NCBI GenBank assembly: GCA_913775265.1
Contig: CAJYJH010000041.1
Location: forward strand, 62,001-126,000
Reading direction: 5' to 3'
DNA: 64,000 bases
Source: an uncultured Mucilaginibacter sp.
Lineage (GTDB): Bacteria > Bacteroidota > Bacteroidia > Sphingobacteriales > Sphingobacteriaceae
A model generated the notes under the pieces. The model saw only the letters and a program-made list of their open reading frames with translations, was not told the origin of the DNA and did not search any database. This document shows, piece after piece, positions 54,807 through 63,121 of the stretch (position 1 is its first letter; each line of letters opens with the position of its first letter). Both the position numbers and the translations under genes were made by a program.

Positions 54807-54907
54807 ATTTGTAGGGATAAAGGAAAGTAGTTAGCATCATTTTATTGAAGACAATGGCATGTGCCAAATCCATGTACAGATTTAGCTGACATATTAACGC
54901 AAAACAT

Positions 54908-54915
54908 TATTTTTG
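54908..54915 (+). promoter_or_regulatory. -7 promoter box close to the valS start
   Basis: TATTTTTG, a full TAnnTTTG match, 6 nt before the ATG at 54922, implying a near-leaderless message if used. Confidence 0.5.
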
Positions 54916-54921
54916 TGAGCT

Positions 54922-57540
54922 ATGAGTATTTCAAAAACCTATCAGTTTAATGAAGTTGAAGATAAATGGTACAGCTACTGGTTACAGCACAAATTTTTTA
55001 AATCGGTGCCAGACGAGCGCGAGCCATACACTATAGTTATACCTCCACCCAACGTGACCGGTGTATTGCACATGGGCCACATGCTTAATAATACTATTCA
55101 GGATGTACTGATACGCCGCGCCCGCATGAAAGGTAAAAATGCTTGTTGGGTTCCGGGTACGGACCATGCCAGTATTGCCACTGAAGCTAAAGTGGTAGCC
55201 ATGCTTAAAGAGCGCGGCATCAGCAAGCACGATCTGACACGCGATGAGTTTTTGAAATACGCTTGGGAATGGAAAGAAAAATACGGTGGTATCATCTTAG
55301 AGCAGCTTAAAAAGCTAGGTGCATCATGCGATTGGGATCGTACCCGCTTTACCATGGAGCCTGAGTTGTCTGATGCGGTTATTGATACGTTTGTGCACCT
55401 ATATAAAAAAGGCCTGATTTACCGCGGTATCCGTATGGTAAACTGGGACCCTAAAGGACTTACTGCTGTGTCTGACGAGGAAGTTATCCGTAAAGAAGTA
55501 CAGCAGAAATTGTATTACATTAAATACAAGTTTGCCGAAGGCGATGGCTATCTGACTATAGCTACCACCCGCCCGGAAACCATTATGGCCGACAGCGCCG
55601 TGTGTATCAACCCTAACGATGAACGTTACACGCACTTGCATGGTAAAAAAGTGTTGGTTCCGCTTATTAATCGCGAAATACCGGTGATATTGGACGAATA
55701 TGTAACTATGGATTTTGGTACAGGTTGTTTAAAAGTAACGCCGGCACATGATTTAAATGATTATGAGCTTGGCCAGAAACACAACCTGCCGGTCATTGAT
55801 ATTTTAAATGATGACGGCTCGCTGAACGAAAAAGCCGAAATACTGATAGGCGAAGACCGCTTTGCGGCACGTAAAAAAATCGCGGTTTTATTACAGGAGG
55901 CTGATGCTTTAGAGAAGGTAGAAGAATACAAATCGCAAATCGGTTTTTCGGAACGTACTGATGCCGCTATCGAGCCTAAGCTGTCGATGCAGTGGTTCTG
56001 CAAGATGCAGGAGATGGCCAAGCCGGCGCTTGACTACGTTTTAGAAGGTGATATTAAACTGATTCCTGATAAGTTTATTAATACTTACCGCCACTGGATG
56101 GAGAACGTGAAAGACTGGAACATCAGTCGCCAGCTATGGTGGGGGCAGCGCATACCGGCCTGGTACAATGATAAAGGCCAGTGGGTAGTGGCCAAAACCG
56201 AACCTGAAGCACAGGCGGCTTTCGAAGCTCAGGGGCATTCGGCCAGTGGTCTCCGTCAGGATGAAGATGTACTGGATACCTGGTTCTCTTCGTGGTTATG
56301 GCCTATATCAGTATTTGATGGCTTTAAAGACCCCAACAACGCAGATATCAACTATTATTACCCAACCAATGATCTGGTAACCGCTCCGGAAATACTTTTC
56401 TTCTGGGTGGCTCGTATGATTATGGCCGGTCATGAATTTAGAGGCGAAGCGCCTTTTAAAAACGTGTACTTAACCGGTATCGTTCGCGATAAATTAGGCC
56501 GTAAAATGTCTAAATCATTAGGTAACTCGCCCGACCCGATTGATTTGATTGGAAAATATGGTGCTGACGGTGTGCGTGTAGGTATGCTGCTTTGCTCGCC
56601 TGCCGGTAACGACCTGATGTTTGATGAAAGCTATTGTGAACAGGGCCGTAACTTTGCCAACAAAATCTGGAATGCTTTCAGGCTAGTAAAGGGCTGGGAG
56701 GTAAATGATAGCTTGGAGAACGTAAATGTGACAGCTATTAACTGGTTTAAAAACCGCTTTAACCATGCTTTAGCCGAAATTGAAGATCTGTTTGCCCAAT
56801 ACCGTTTATCAGAAGCAGTAATGGCCGTTTACAAACTGGTTTGGGACGACTTTTGTGCCTGGTACCTTGAAATGGTAAAGCCTGCTTATCAACAACCTAT
56901 TGATAAGGCAACTTATGAGGCAACTATCGGTTACTTCGAGGATATTTTAAAGGTATTACATCCGTTTATGCCATTCATCACCGAAGAATTGTGGCATGAT
57001 GAATTATTCGGCGAGCGTGCCGAGCGGGATTGCTGTATTATAGCGCAACTACCTGCTGTCACTACTGTTGATGCTGTGCTTCTTAACCAATGCGAAAATA
57101 TAAAGCAGGTAATCACGGAGGTTCGTAATACAAGAAATAGTAAACAAATATCGCCTAAAGAAAGTTTAGATTTACTTATTAAACAAAATTCGTTGGTGCA
57201 ATATGAGGCATTTTTGCCTATATTGAGCAAGTTGGGTAATTTAGGCCACATTACCTTCGTTGAAGATAAAGTAGTAGGTGCTGCCAACTTTATGGTATCT
57301 ACCGATGAGTTCTTTATCCCGTTGAGTAACAATATTGATGCTGAGGCCGAACGCTTGCGCCTGCAAAAAGACAAAGATTATTTGATCGGATTTTTGCAAG
57401 CGGTTGATAAAAAGCTATCCAACGAAAAATTTGTAAATAATGCCAAGCCCGAGGTGATAGAAAACGAAAGGAAGAAGAAGGCAGACGCCGAGGCTAAACT
57501 TAAAATAATAGAAGATAACTTAGAACTTTTGGCAGACTAA
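54922..57540 (+). CDS. valS: Valyl-tRNA synthetase
   Basis: This 872-residue class I synthetase charges tRNA-Val. It has the HIGH-type motif [13 protein letters not shown] (41-53 region), an editing domain ([27 protein letters not shown]), [12 protein letters not shown], and a C-terminal coiled-coil arm. Complete. Confidence 0.97.
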   Translation: MSISKTYQFNEVEDKWYSYWLQHKFFKSVPDEREPYTIVIPPPNVTGVLHMGHMLNNTIQDVLIRRARMKGKNACWVPGTDHASIATEAKVVAMLKERGISKHDLTRDEFLKYAWEWKEKYGGIILEQLKKLGASCDWDRTRFTMEPELSDAVIDTFVHLYKKGLIYRGIRMVNWDPKGLTAVSDEEVIRKEVQQKLYYIKYKFAEGDGYLTIATTRPETIMADSAVCINPNDERYTHLHGKKVLVPLINREIPVILDEYVTMDFGTGCLKVTPAHDLNDYELGQKHNLPVIDILNDDGSLNEKAEILIGEDRFAARKKIAVLLQEADALEKVEEYKSQIGFSERTDAAIEPKLSMQWFCKMQEMAKPALDYVLEGDIKLIPDKFINTYRHWMENVKDWNISRQLWWGQRIPAWYNDKGQWVVAKTEPEAQAAFEAQGHSASGLRQDEDVLDTWFSSWLWPISVFDGFKDPNNADINYYYPTNDLVTAPEILFFWVARMIMAGHEFRGEAPFKNVYLTGIVRDKLGRKMSKSLGNSPDPIDLIGKYGADGVRVGMLLCSPAGNDLMFDESYCEQGRNFANKIWNAFRLVKGWEVNDSLENVNVTAINWFKNRFNHALAEIEDLFAQYRLSEAVMAVYKLVWDDFCAWYLEMVKPAYQQPIDKATYEATIGYFEDILKVLHPFMPFITEELWHDELFGERAERDCCIIAQLPAVTTVDAVLLNQCENIKQVITEVRNTRNSKQISPKESLDLLIKQNSLVQYEAFLPILSKLGNLGHITFVEDKVVGAANFMVSTDEFFIPLSNNIDAEAERLRLQKDKDYLIGFLQAVDKKLSNEKFVNNAKPEVIENERKKKADAEAKLKIIEDNLELLAD

Positions 57541-57550
57541 TTGAGCATAC

Positions 57551-57587
57551 AGGGTGCATTTAAAAAACAAAATTATAGCACCCTTTT
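57551..57587 (+). terminator. Probable terminator of valS
   Basis: AGGGTGC / GCACCCT with a 20-nt A-rich loop and TTTT. A modest stem. Confidence 0.55.
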
Positions 57588-57641
57588 AATGTTTCAGTTT
57601 TTACGGGCTATGAGTTTAAACATTTCTTATAGTACCAGTTA

Positions 57642-59465
57642 ATGAGTAAGCCGGGTTTTAACAACCTTTCTTTAAAGGAGATATTGTCTGGTGAGCAGTC
57701 GTTGCTCACGCAGGCACGCATACGCCTGTTATACTATGGTATGTGCTTGATCTTTATTTCGTTGTTAGCTCTTATTGTTAGTGTGATTTTTACAAGGCAG
57801 TACACACTTTTAGGTATTGCCGTAAGTGGAACCATTACACTGGCTGTTATATTTAAGTTTCTGACTTGGAAAGCCAATTGGGAGTTTGTTACCCATACCT
57901 TGCTGGCTTTAGGCACGCTAATGAATTGGTTCGACCTTTTGATCATTTTTCAAAAGGTCGATATCATCACCATACAGGTGGTGCTTATCATTATTGTATT
58001 CAGCTTTTACATGCTTGGGCAAAAGTGGGGTATGGTCTACTCTGCTGTCAATCTGCTGCCTGTTTTGTTCTTCATGTTTTATGCCTACACCAATGTTTAC
58101 AACATCGGTATTACGGCCGAGCATTTAGATCAATCTACCATCATTGTTTCGGTAATATCCAACTTCATTGTAATGGTGTTTATTCATAATCACTTTTACA
58201 CCGCCTTTCAAAATAATCTGCTCGAGCTAAAGCGGAACGGCGAGGAGCAAACTAAGCTTAACATCAACCTCGAGAAAGCTATCGAAAAGGCCGAAAAATC
58301 AACTCAAGCCAAATCGGAGTTTTTATCTACTATGTCGCACGAGATCCGTACACCGCTCAACGCGGTTATTGGCATGAGTAACCTACTCATGATGAGCAAT
58401 CCGCGTGGCGATCAGAAAGAAAATCTCGAAATTTTACGGTTTTCAGCCAGCAATCTTTTAGCTATTGTTAATGACGTGCTCGATTTTAACAAGATAGAAT
58501 CAGGTAAAGTAGTGTTTGAAAATATACGGTTCGACTTAACCGAGCTGATGAACAATATCTGCGGCGGGCAGATTATAAAAGCTAATGAAAAAGGACTGGA
58601 TTTTAAGCTGATGATCGATGAAAAGCTCAATCATAAAACCGTAATCGGCGACCCTACCCGTATCGCGCAAATCATCTTTAACTTAGTAAGCAACGCCATC
58701 AAATTTACCACCGATGGTTACGTTAAAGTAAATGTGACCTGCGAAGAAGAACACAGCAATTACATGAATGTGCGCTTCTCAGTAAAAGATTCAGGTATTG
58801 GTATACACGGCGATAGCCTTAAAGCCATTTTTGAACCTTTTACTCAGGAATCAATAACCACTACAAGGCAGTATGGTGGTACCGGTTTAGGCCTTGCCAT
58901 CGTAAAGCGCCTCTTGGAATTAAAAGGGGTGCAAATGCAGGTAAACAGTAAACCTGGTCTTGGGTCTGAGTTTTGGTTTTACCTCAACATGCCAACGGCA
59001 AAAGCAGAGTCGACAGTGGCCGAACCTGCATTAACGCCTAAAGTTGAAGTGGACAGTGACAGCCAGTTAAAAAGTCTGCACATTTTGGTAGCCGAAGACA
59101 ACATGATCAATACCATGTTGATGAAAAAGTTCTTCTCCAAGTGGGCCATTGAAGCATCGTTTGCCGAAAATGGAAAAATAGCTGTTGAAATGGTACAGCA
59201 GGGGGGATATGATGTGGTGCTGATGGACTTGCAAATGCCTGTATTAAACGGTTTTGATGCGGCAATTCAGATCCGTAAACTGGAGGACAAGCATAAAGCT
59301 AACATACCTATCGTGGCCCTTACCGCATCAGCACTTACTGATATCCGCGAACGTGTTTTTGATGCTGGGATGAATGATTACCTATCCAAACCTTTCAAGC
59401 CTGAAGAGCTTAAAGAAAAGGTATTGATGTTGGTTAATCAAAAAAAAGCAGTAACTCCTGTTTAA
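57642..59465 (+). CDS. Membrane hybrid sensor histidine kinase
   Basis: This 607-residue protein has six hydrophobic segments (about residues 28-185), a short coiled-coil linker, and a HisKA domain with the phosphorylated His233 in STMSHEIRTPLN. The HATPase domain has IFNLVSNAIKFT, DSGIGI and YGGTGLGLAIVKRL. The C-terminal receiver domain has Asp529 in VLMDLQMPVLNG and Lys in YLSKPFKPEEL. No periplasmic sensor domain of note is present, so the membrane part is probably the sensor. No response regulator is adjacent. Its stop overlaps the convergent gene by 4 bases. Confidence 0.93.
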   Translation: MSKPGFNNLSLKEILSGEQSLLTQARIRLLYYGMCLIFISLLALIVSVIFTRQYTLLGIAVSGTITLAVIFKFLTWKANWEFVTHTLLALGTLMNWFDLLIIFQKVDIITIQVVLIIIVFSFYMLGQKWGMVYSAVNLLPVLFFMFYAYTNVYNIGITAEHLDQSTIIVSVISNFIVMVFIHNHFYTAFQNNLLELKRNGEEQTKLNINLEKAIEKAEKSTQAKSEFLSTMSHEIRTPLNAVIGMSNLLMMSNPRGDQKENLEILRFSASNLLAIVNDVLDFNKIESGKVVFENIRFDLTELMNNICGGQIIKANEKGLDFKLMIDEKLNHKTVIGDPTRIAQIIFNLVSNAIKFTTDGYVKVNVTCEEEHSNYMNVRFSVKDSGIGIHGDSLKAIFEPFTQESITTTRQYGGTGLGLAIVKRLLELKGVQMQVNSKPGLGSEFWFYLNMPTAKAESTVAEPALTPKVEVDSDSQLKSLHILVAEDNMINTMLMKKFFSKWAIEASFAENGKIAVEMVQQGGYDVVLMDLQMPVLNGFDAAIQIRKLEDKHKANIPIVALTASALTDIRERVFDAGMNDYLSKPFKPEELKEKVLMLVNQKKAVTPV

Positions 59466-59926
59466 AGTAATGCTGCGGCGTATGGCGGTAGTTCTTCGAT
59501 AAACCGGTAGCTGGAACTTTCAAAATCAATCACACAATAGTAATGTTGTAGTCCGTTGCTTACGGCCAATAGTGGTATGCGATGAGTAATGTTATAGAGC
59601 GCTATCTGGTCGAACACTTTTTGAGTGATTGCCACACCGGGTGCTTTGCATTCAACCATTAATGCTTTTTGCCCAAGCTTGTTAAAAATAACAATATCGC
59701 TGCGTTTAGCCATGCCATTTACCTTAAGGCCGCCTTCGAGCTTAATCAGCGTTTTTGGGTAGCCTTTTACTTGCATCAGGTACTGCACAAAATGCTGGCG
59801 CACCCACTCTTCGGGTGTTAACAACAATTGTTTTTTGCGGAGTAAATCAAAAATGTATAACTGCCCGTTTTGTTCTGTTAATTTAAAAGGATGAGGGGGG
59901 AGATTTAAAGGCTGCAGCAAGTCCAT
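59462..59926 (-). CDS. Small type I restriction R-subunit N-terminal-like (HSDR_N) nuclease-fold protein
   Basis: This 154-residue protein has the HSDR_N-type fold: WVRQHFVQYLMQVKGYPKTL, then a PD-(D/E)-x-K core with Asp in KRSDIVIFNK and Glu-x-Lys in LMVECKAPG. No helicase or methylase subunit is present, so it is a stand-alone member, common in Bacteroidota, of unknown role. It is divergent from holA, with 68 bp between the starts. Confidence 0.82.
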   Translation of the reverse strand: MDLLQPLNLPPHPFKLTEQNGQLYIFDLLRKKQLLLTPEEWVRQHFVQYLMQVKGYPKTLIKLEGGLKVNGMAKRSDIVIFNKLGQKALMVECKAPGVAITQKVFDQIALYNITHRIPLLAVSNGLQHYYCVIDFESSSYRFIEELPPYAAALL

Positions 59927-59994
59927 AGAGCAATTTAACAGAGGCAGTCAAAGGCCTAAACCGGGTAAATTTTGTAAATTGCGCCTGCTTTAAG

Positions 59995-61017
59995 ATGACT
60001 GCCAACGATATTATCAAAGATATAAAAAACCGTAAGTATAAGCCTATCTATTTACTGCACGGTGAAGAACCATACTTTATTGATCTCATTAGTAGTCAGA
60101 TTGAAGACAGTGTACTATCTGATGCCGAGAAGGGCTTTAACCAAACGGTGTGGTATGGTAAGGATACAGACATCATGACGGTACTTAACGCTGCCAAGCG
60201 TTACCCTATGATGGCAGAGTATCAGGTTGTAATAGTAAAAGAAGCGCAGGATATGAAGTGGGGAAAGGATGATGTCGATAAAAAGGGCATCAATCCGGTG
60301 TTGAGCTACTTCGAAAATCCGTTAAGTACTACCATACTGGTGTTCTGCTATAAGTATGGCAAATTTGATAAACGCAAAAAGGCTTACAAGGCTATCGAGA
60401 AAAAAGGTCTTGTTTTTGAATCGGGTACTTTGTACGATAATAAGGTGCCTGCCTGGATTGAATCTTATGGTGCCGGTAAAAATTATAAAATAAGTGCACA
60501 GGCTGCCAGTATGCTGTGCGAGTATCTGGGTAACGATTTATCTAAAATTGCTAACGAACTGGATAAGCTGATGCTAAACGTTCCTGCCGGGCAGGAAATT
60601 ACTTTAAAAGAAATTCAGGATAACATTGGTATCAGTAAAGAGTATAATGTTTTTGAATTGCAATCGGCATTGATCAGGCGTGATGTTTTGAAGGCCAATC
60701 AAATTATTAATTACTTCGAGGCTAATCCGAAAGCAAATCCCATTGTACTGATTTTAGGTAACCTGAATAATTTTTTTAGTAAAGTGCTGCTTTACCATTA
60801 CGTAAAGGGCAGAACCCCTCAGGATGCAGCCCGTGAGCTGGGCGTAAATCCGTACTTTATTAAAGACTACGAGACTGCCAGCCGCATGTTCGATTTTTAT
60901 AAGTGTATGCAAATCATAGGCTGGCTGCGCGAGTACGACCTGAAAAGTAAAGGTGTCAATTCAACGGCTTCGCATGGCGAGTTATTAAAAGAACTCGTTT
61001 TTAAAATACTGCATTAA
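59995..61017 (+). CDS. holA: DNA polymerase III subunit delta
   Basis: This 340-residue clamp-loader subunit opens the beta clamp. It begins with KPIYLLHGEEPYFIDLISSQ, the HolA nucleotide-binding-like fold, and the C-terminal helical collar includes NVFELQSALIRRDVLKA and LILGNLNNFFSKVLL. It is slightly divergent but of normal length. Confidence 0.93.
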   Translation: MTANDIIKDIKNRKYKPIYLLHGEEPYFIDLISSQIEDSVLSDAEKGFNQTVWYGKDTDIMTVLNAAKRYPMMAEYQVVIVKEAQDMKWGKDDVDKKGINPVLSYFENPLSTTILVFCYKYGKFDKRKKAYKAIEKKGLVFESGTLYDNKVPAWIESYGAGKNYKISAQAASMLCEYLGNDLSKIANELDKLMLNVPAGQEITLKEIQDNIGISKEYNVFELQSALIRRDVLKANQIINYFEANPKANPIVLILGNLNNFFSKVLLYHYVKGRTPQDAARELGVNPYFIKDYETASRMFDFYKCMQIIGWLREYDLKSKGVNSTASHGELLKELVFKILH

Positions 61018-61026
61018 TGCAAATAC

Positions 61027-61056
61027 CTGAGTCTGTATAATCTAATACAGACTCAG
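61027..61056. other. Hairpin between holA and the small acidic protein gene
   Basis: A 12-bp perfect inverted repeat CTGAGTCTGTAT / ATACAGACTCAG around a 6-base loop (61039-61044). No T run follows in either direction, so an intrinsic terminator is uncertain. It separates convergent genes. Confidence 0.6.
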
Positions 61057-61069
61057 ATAATAAATGGGT

Positions 61070-61261
61070 TTATTCGCCGGTATCTGGCTGAAAATCCTCA
61101 TCAAATTCAAGCTCATCCTCATTAAACTGCTTTATTTCTCCTGATACTAACTCTATTTCAACCAGATCGCCATCGTTAATCTGATTGATATTTACAGTTC
61201 CTTTTTCGTCGGTAGCTGTAATCACTACCTGGTCGCCGTATTCAAAAAGTCCGTTTTTCAT
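61070..61261 (-). CDS. Small acidic conserved-looking protein, unknown function
   Basis: This 63-residue protein is highly acidic toward its end (EDELEFDEDF) with a KOW/SH3-like beta pattern: EYGDQVVITATDEKGTV, GDLVEIELVSGEI. No family is recognised. Proteins of this shape can be ribosome- or RNA-associated, but this is a guess. It is convergent to holA. Confidence 0.6.
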   Translation of the reverse strand: MKNGLFEYGDQVVITATDEKGTVNINQINDGDLVEIELVSGEIKQFNEDELEFDEDFQPDTGE

Positions 61262-61627
61262 ATGTATGTATTTAAGCTTTTAGTCGTTTAAATAACCGGA
61301 GTTTTTGTCAAATGTTTAATGTCATGTCTTTGATTAAGAATCCGGCAACAGTGAGAATAGTGTAACGCTTAGAAAGCCACGTTTTTAGGAATTTATTTGC
61401 GCCATTAGAAAACTTTTTTCTGTAAAGCCATAACTTATTAAAGTGAATCACGTACAAGACTGTAAATAAGCACACGGGCCTGCGTGCTTCGATAAAAAAC
61501 AAAATTAAATTTTGATAGAAATATAACTCTAATGGATAGAATTATCCTTAAAGGAATTTTTTTGCTCGGTTTTTAGTAACGGTTTTGTTACATTAAGCCA
61601 CCCTAACGAATTTTAACTATTGATTGA
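61262..61627. other. Intergenic region without recognised content
   Basis: A 366-bp A+T-rich gap. It contains an imperfect hairpin near 61469-61490 (AAGCAC / GTGCTT) and a short GTAAC...GTTAC repeat near 61576. No promoter box match was found for the lipoprotein gene that follows. Confidence 0.4.
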
Positions 61628-62896
61628 ATGCAAAGAATTACATTTTTTCTTTTGCTGGTTTTTTTGGTGAGCTGTAAAAAAGCTGAAATTGAAACCCCAT
61701 CTATTACCAGCAGCGGTTTACCAACGCATATTGAAAGCTCGATAAACGTTTCCCAGCACATGCCTGCTATGCTGCCCCGGCATTTAGCAATGGGCGTAGA
61801 AAACTCGGCCGGACAAAGTTCACAAATCATCGATGAAGCCGAATATCGCTATACCTACCTCGCCGGTGATATTTTTTCGAATGGCTGGACCAACTGGAAC
61901 TTCCCGTCCGGCCAATTTGCCCGCATCTTTTTACAGCAAACTCAGCAAATGGGTAAAACTCCGGTTTTTACTTATTATAACATCGTGCCGGCCCGCGGCC
62001 TTAATCAAGATCCTGCCTTCGCTAACATGAATGATAGCGAAGTAATGCGCAAGTATTTCGAGGATTGGAAGATTATACTGCAGATATGTAAAGAGTTTGG
62101 TAACACCGTAATTATCCACTACGAGCCTGATTTGTTGGGTTACATGGAGATGTATAAAGACGATGCAGCTAAAAATACGATCAAGGTAAGCCAAAGCGGT
62201 TATGCTGATGCGCAAGGTTTTACCAACGATGCTAAGGGCTTGGCGCAAGTAATTGTAAGCATGCGCGATAAATATGCACCCAATGTGTTGTTAGGCTGGC
62301 ATGCTTCACAGTGGGCCACGGGTGCCGATTTGGTAAGAGGTAAGAATAATCCGGAATTGCTGGCCTCGAAAACGGCGGCTTATTATAAATCTTTAGGCGC
62401 CTCTTTCGATTTAATTTTTGCCGAGTTTGCCGACCGCGATGCCGCTTACGACCAATTGGTGAATAACAAAAGCAATAGCATGTGGTCTACCGAGGCTACA
62501 GCCGCTAACGATAACATGAGCGATTTTGAGCGTTTCAGGAGATTTTTGAAAAGATTGAATCAGGAAACCGGCCAAAAAATTATGCTTTGGCAAATACCAA
62601 TGGGTAATACCAAAACATTAACCTGTAACAACACCAACGGGCATTATAAAGACAACAGACCCGAATATTTTATGCAGCCGGTGCTGGATAGCCGCAACAC
62701 CAGTCGCTTAACTGATTATGCTCAGGCCGGAGTTATTGCGTTCTTGTTTGGTAAAGGCGCTGCTGCTTGTACCAGTTACCTGGATGCCGCTAACGATGGT
62801 GTAACCGGCGCTAACGAAAGCAGCGACGACGACGGAGGTTATTTACGCAAAGCCGTAAAAGCTTATTATGCGGCAGGTGCAGTAACCATACCTTAA
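61628..62896 (+). CDS. Surface lipoprotein with TIM-barrel-like glycosidase features, unknown family
   Basis: This 422-residue protein has a lipoprotein signal ending in LVSC with Cys16, followed by KK. The rest looks like a (beta/alpha)8 barrel: TPVFTYYNIVPARG, NTVIIHYEPDLLGYM, NVLLGWHASQWA, FDLIFAEFADRD, KIMLWQIPMGNT and TDYAQAGVIAFLFGKG. Glutamates in HYEPDLLGYM and FAEFADRD are at strand ends where glycosidase acid/base pairs usually sit. I do not recognise a named family. It is a single gene with a terminator. Confidence 0.7.
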   Translation: MQRITFFLLLVFLVSCKKAEIETPSITSSGLPTHIESSINVSQHMPAMLPRHLAMGVENSAGQSSQIIDEAEYRYTYLAGDIFSNGWTNWNFPSGQFARIFLQQTQQMGKTPVFTYYNIVPARGLNQDPAFANMNDSEVMRKYFEDWKIILQICKEFGNTVIIHYEPDLLGYMEMYKDDAAKNTIKVSQSGYADAQGFTNDAKGLAQVIVSMRDKYAPNVLLGWHASQWATGADLVRGKNNPELLASKTAAYYKSLGASFDLIFAEFADRDAAYDQLVNNKSNSMWSTEATAANDNMSDFERFRRFLKRLNQETGQKIMLWQIPMGNTKTLTCNNTNGHYKDNRPEYFMQPVLDSRNTSRLTDYAQAGVIAFLFGKGAAACTSYLDAANDGVTGANESSDDDGGYLRKAVKAYYAAGAVTIP

Positions 62897-62930
62897 CTTA
62901 TCATTTAATAAGATGCTTTATATAGTTTTT

Positions 62931-62965
62931 AACCCGCTCTGCCAATGGCAGGAGCGGGTTTTGTA
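62931..62965 (+). terminator. Terminator of the TIM-barrel-like lipoprotein gene
   Basis: AACCCGCTC-TGCC / GGCA-GAGCGGGTT with a one-base bulge and a 3-nt loop, followed by TTTTG. Confidence 0.85.
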
Positions 62966-63028
62966 TTTAATGTTGATTTAATATTCTAATACTAAATTGT
63001 GAAACAACTATCTTCTACAATTTACGCG

Positions 63029-63061
63029 ATCAAATTGTTATAATTATTATAACAATTTGAT
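63029..63061. promoter_or_regulatory. 33-bp near-perfect palindrome, candidate operator
   Basis: ATCAAATTGTTATAAT, a single central T at 63045, then its exact reverse complement (16-bp arms). It lies 61 bp before the start of the A+T-rich gene. A -7-like box, GAATTTTG at 63066-63073 (one mismatch to TAnnTTTG), is placed so that the palindrome covers the -33 region, a typical repressor operator position. Confidence 0.6.
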
Positions 63062-63121
63062 ATACGAATTTTGCAAATAATATTAATTTAGACAATCTGA
63101 ACTTTTTTAAACCTAACTTAT

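Noticed and set aside
61469..61490. Hairpin in the 61262-61627 gap as a terminator
   Set aside because: The stem is interrupted and no gene ends immediately upstream of it on either strand.
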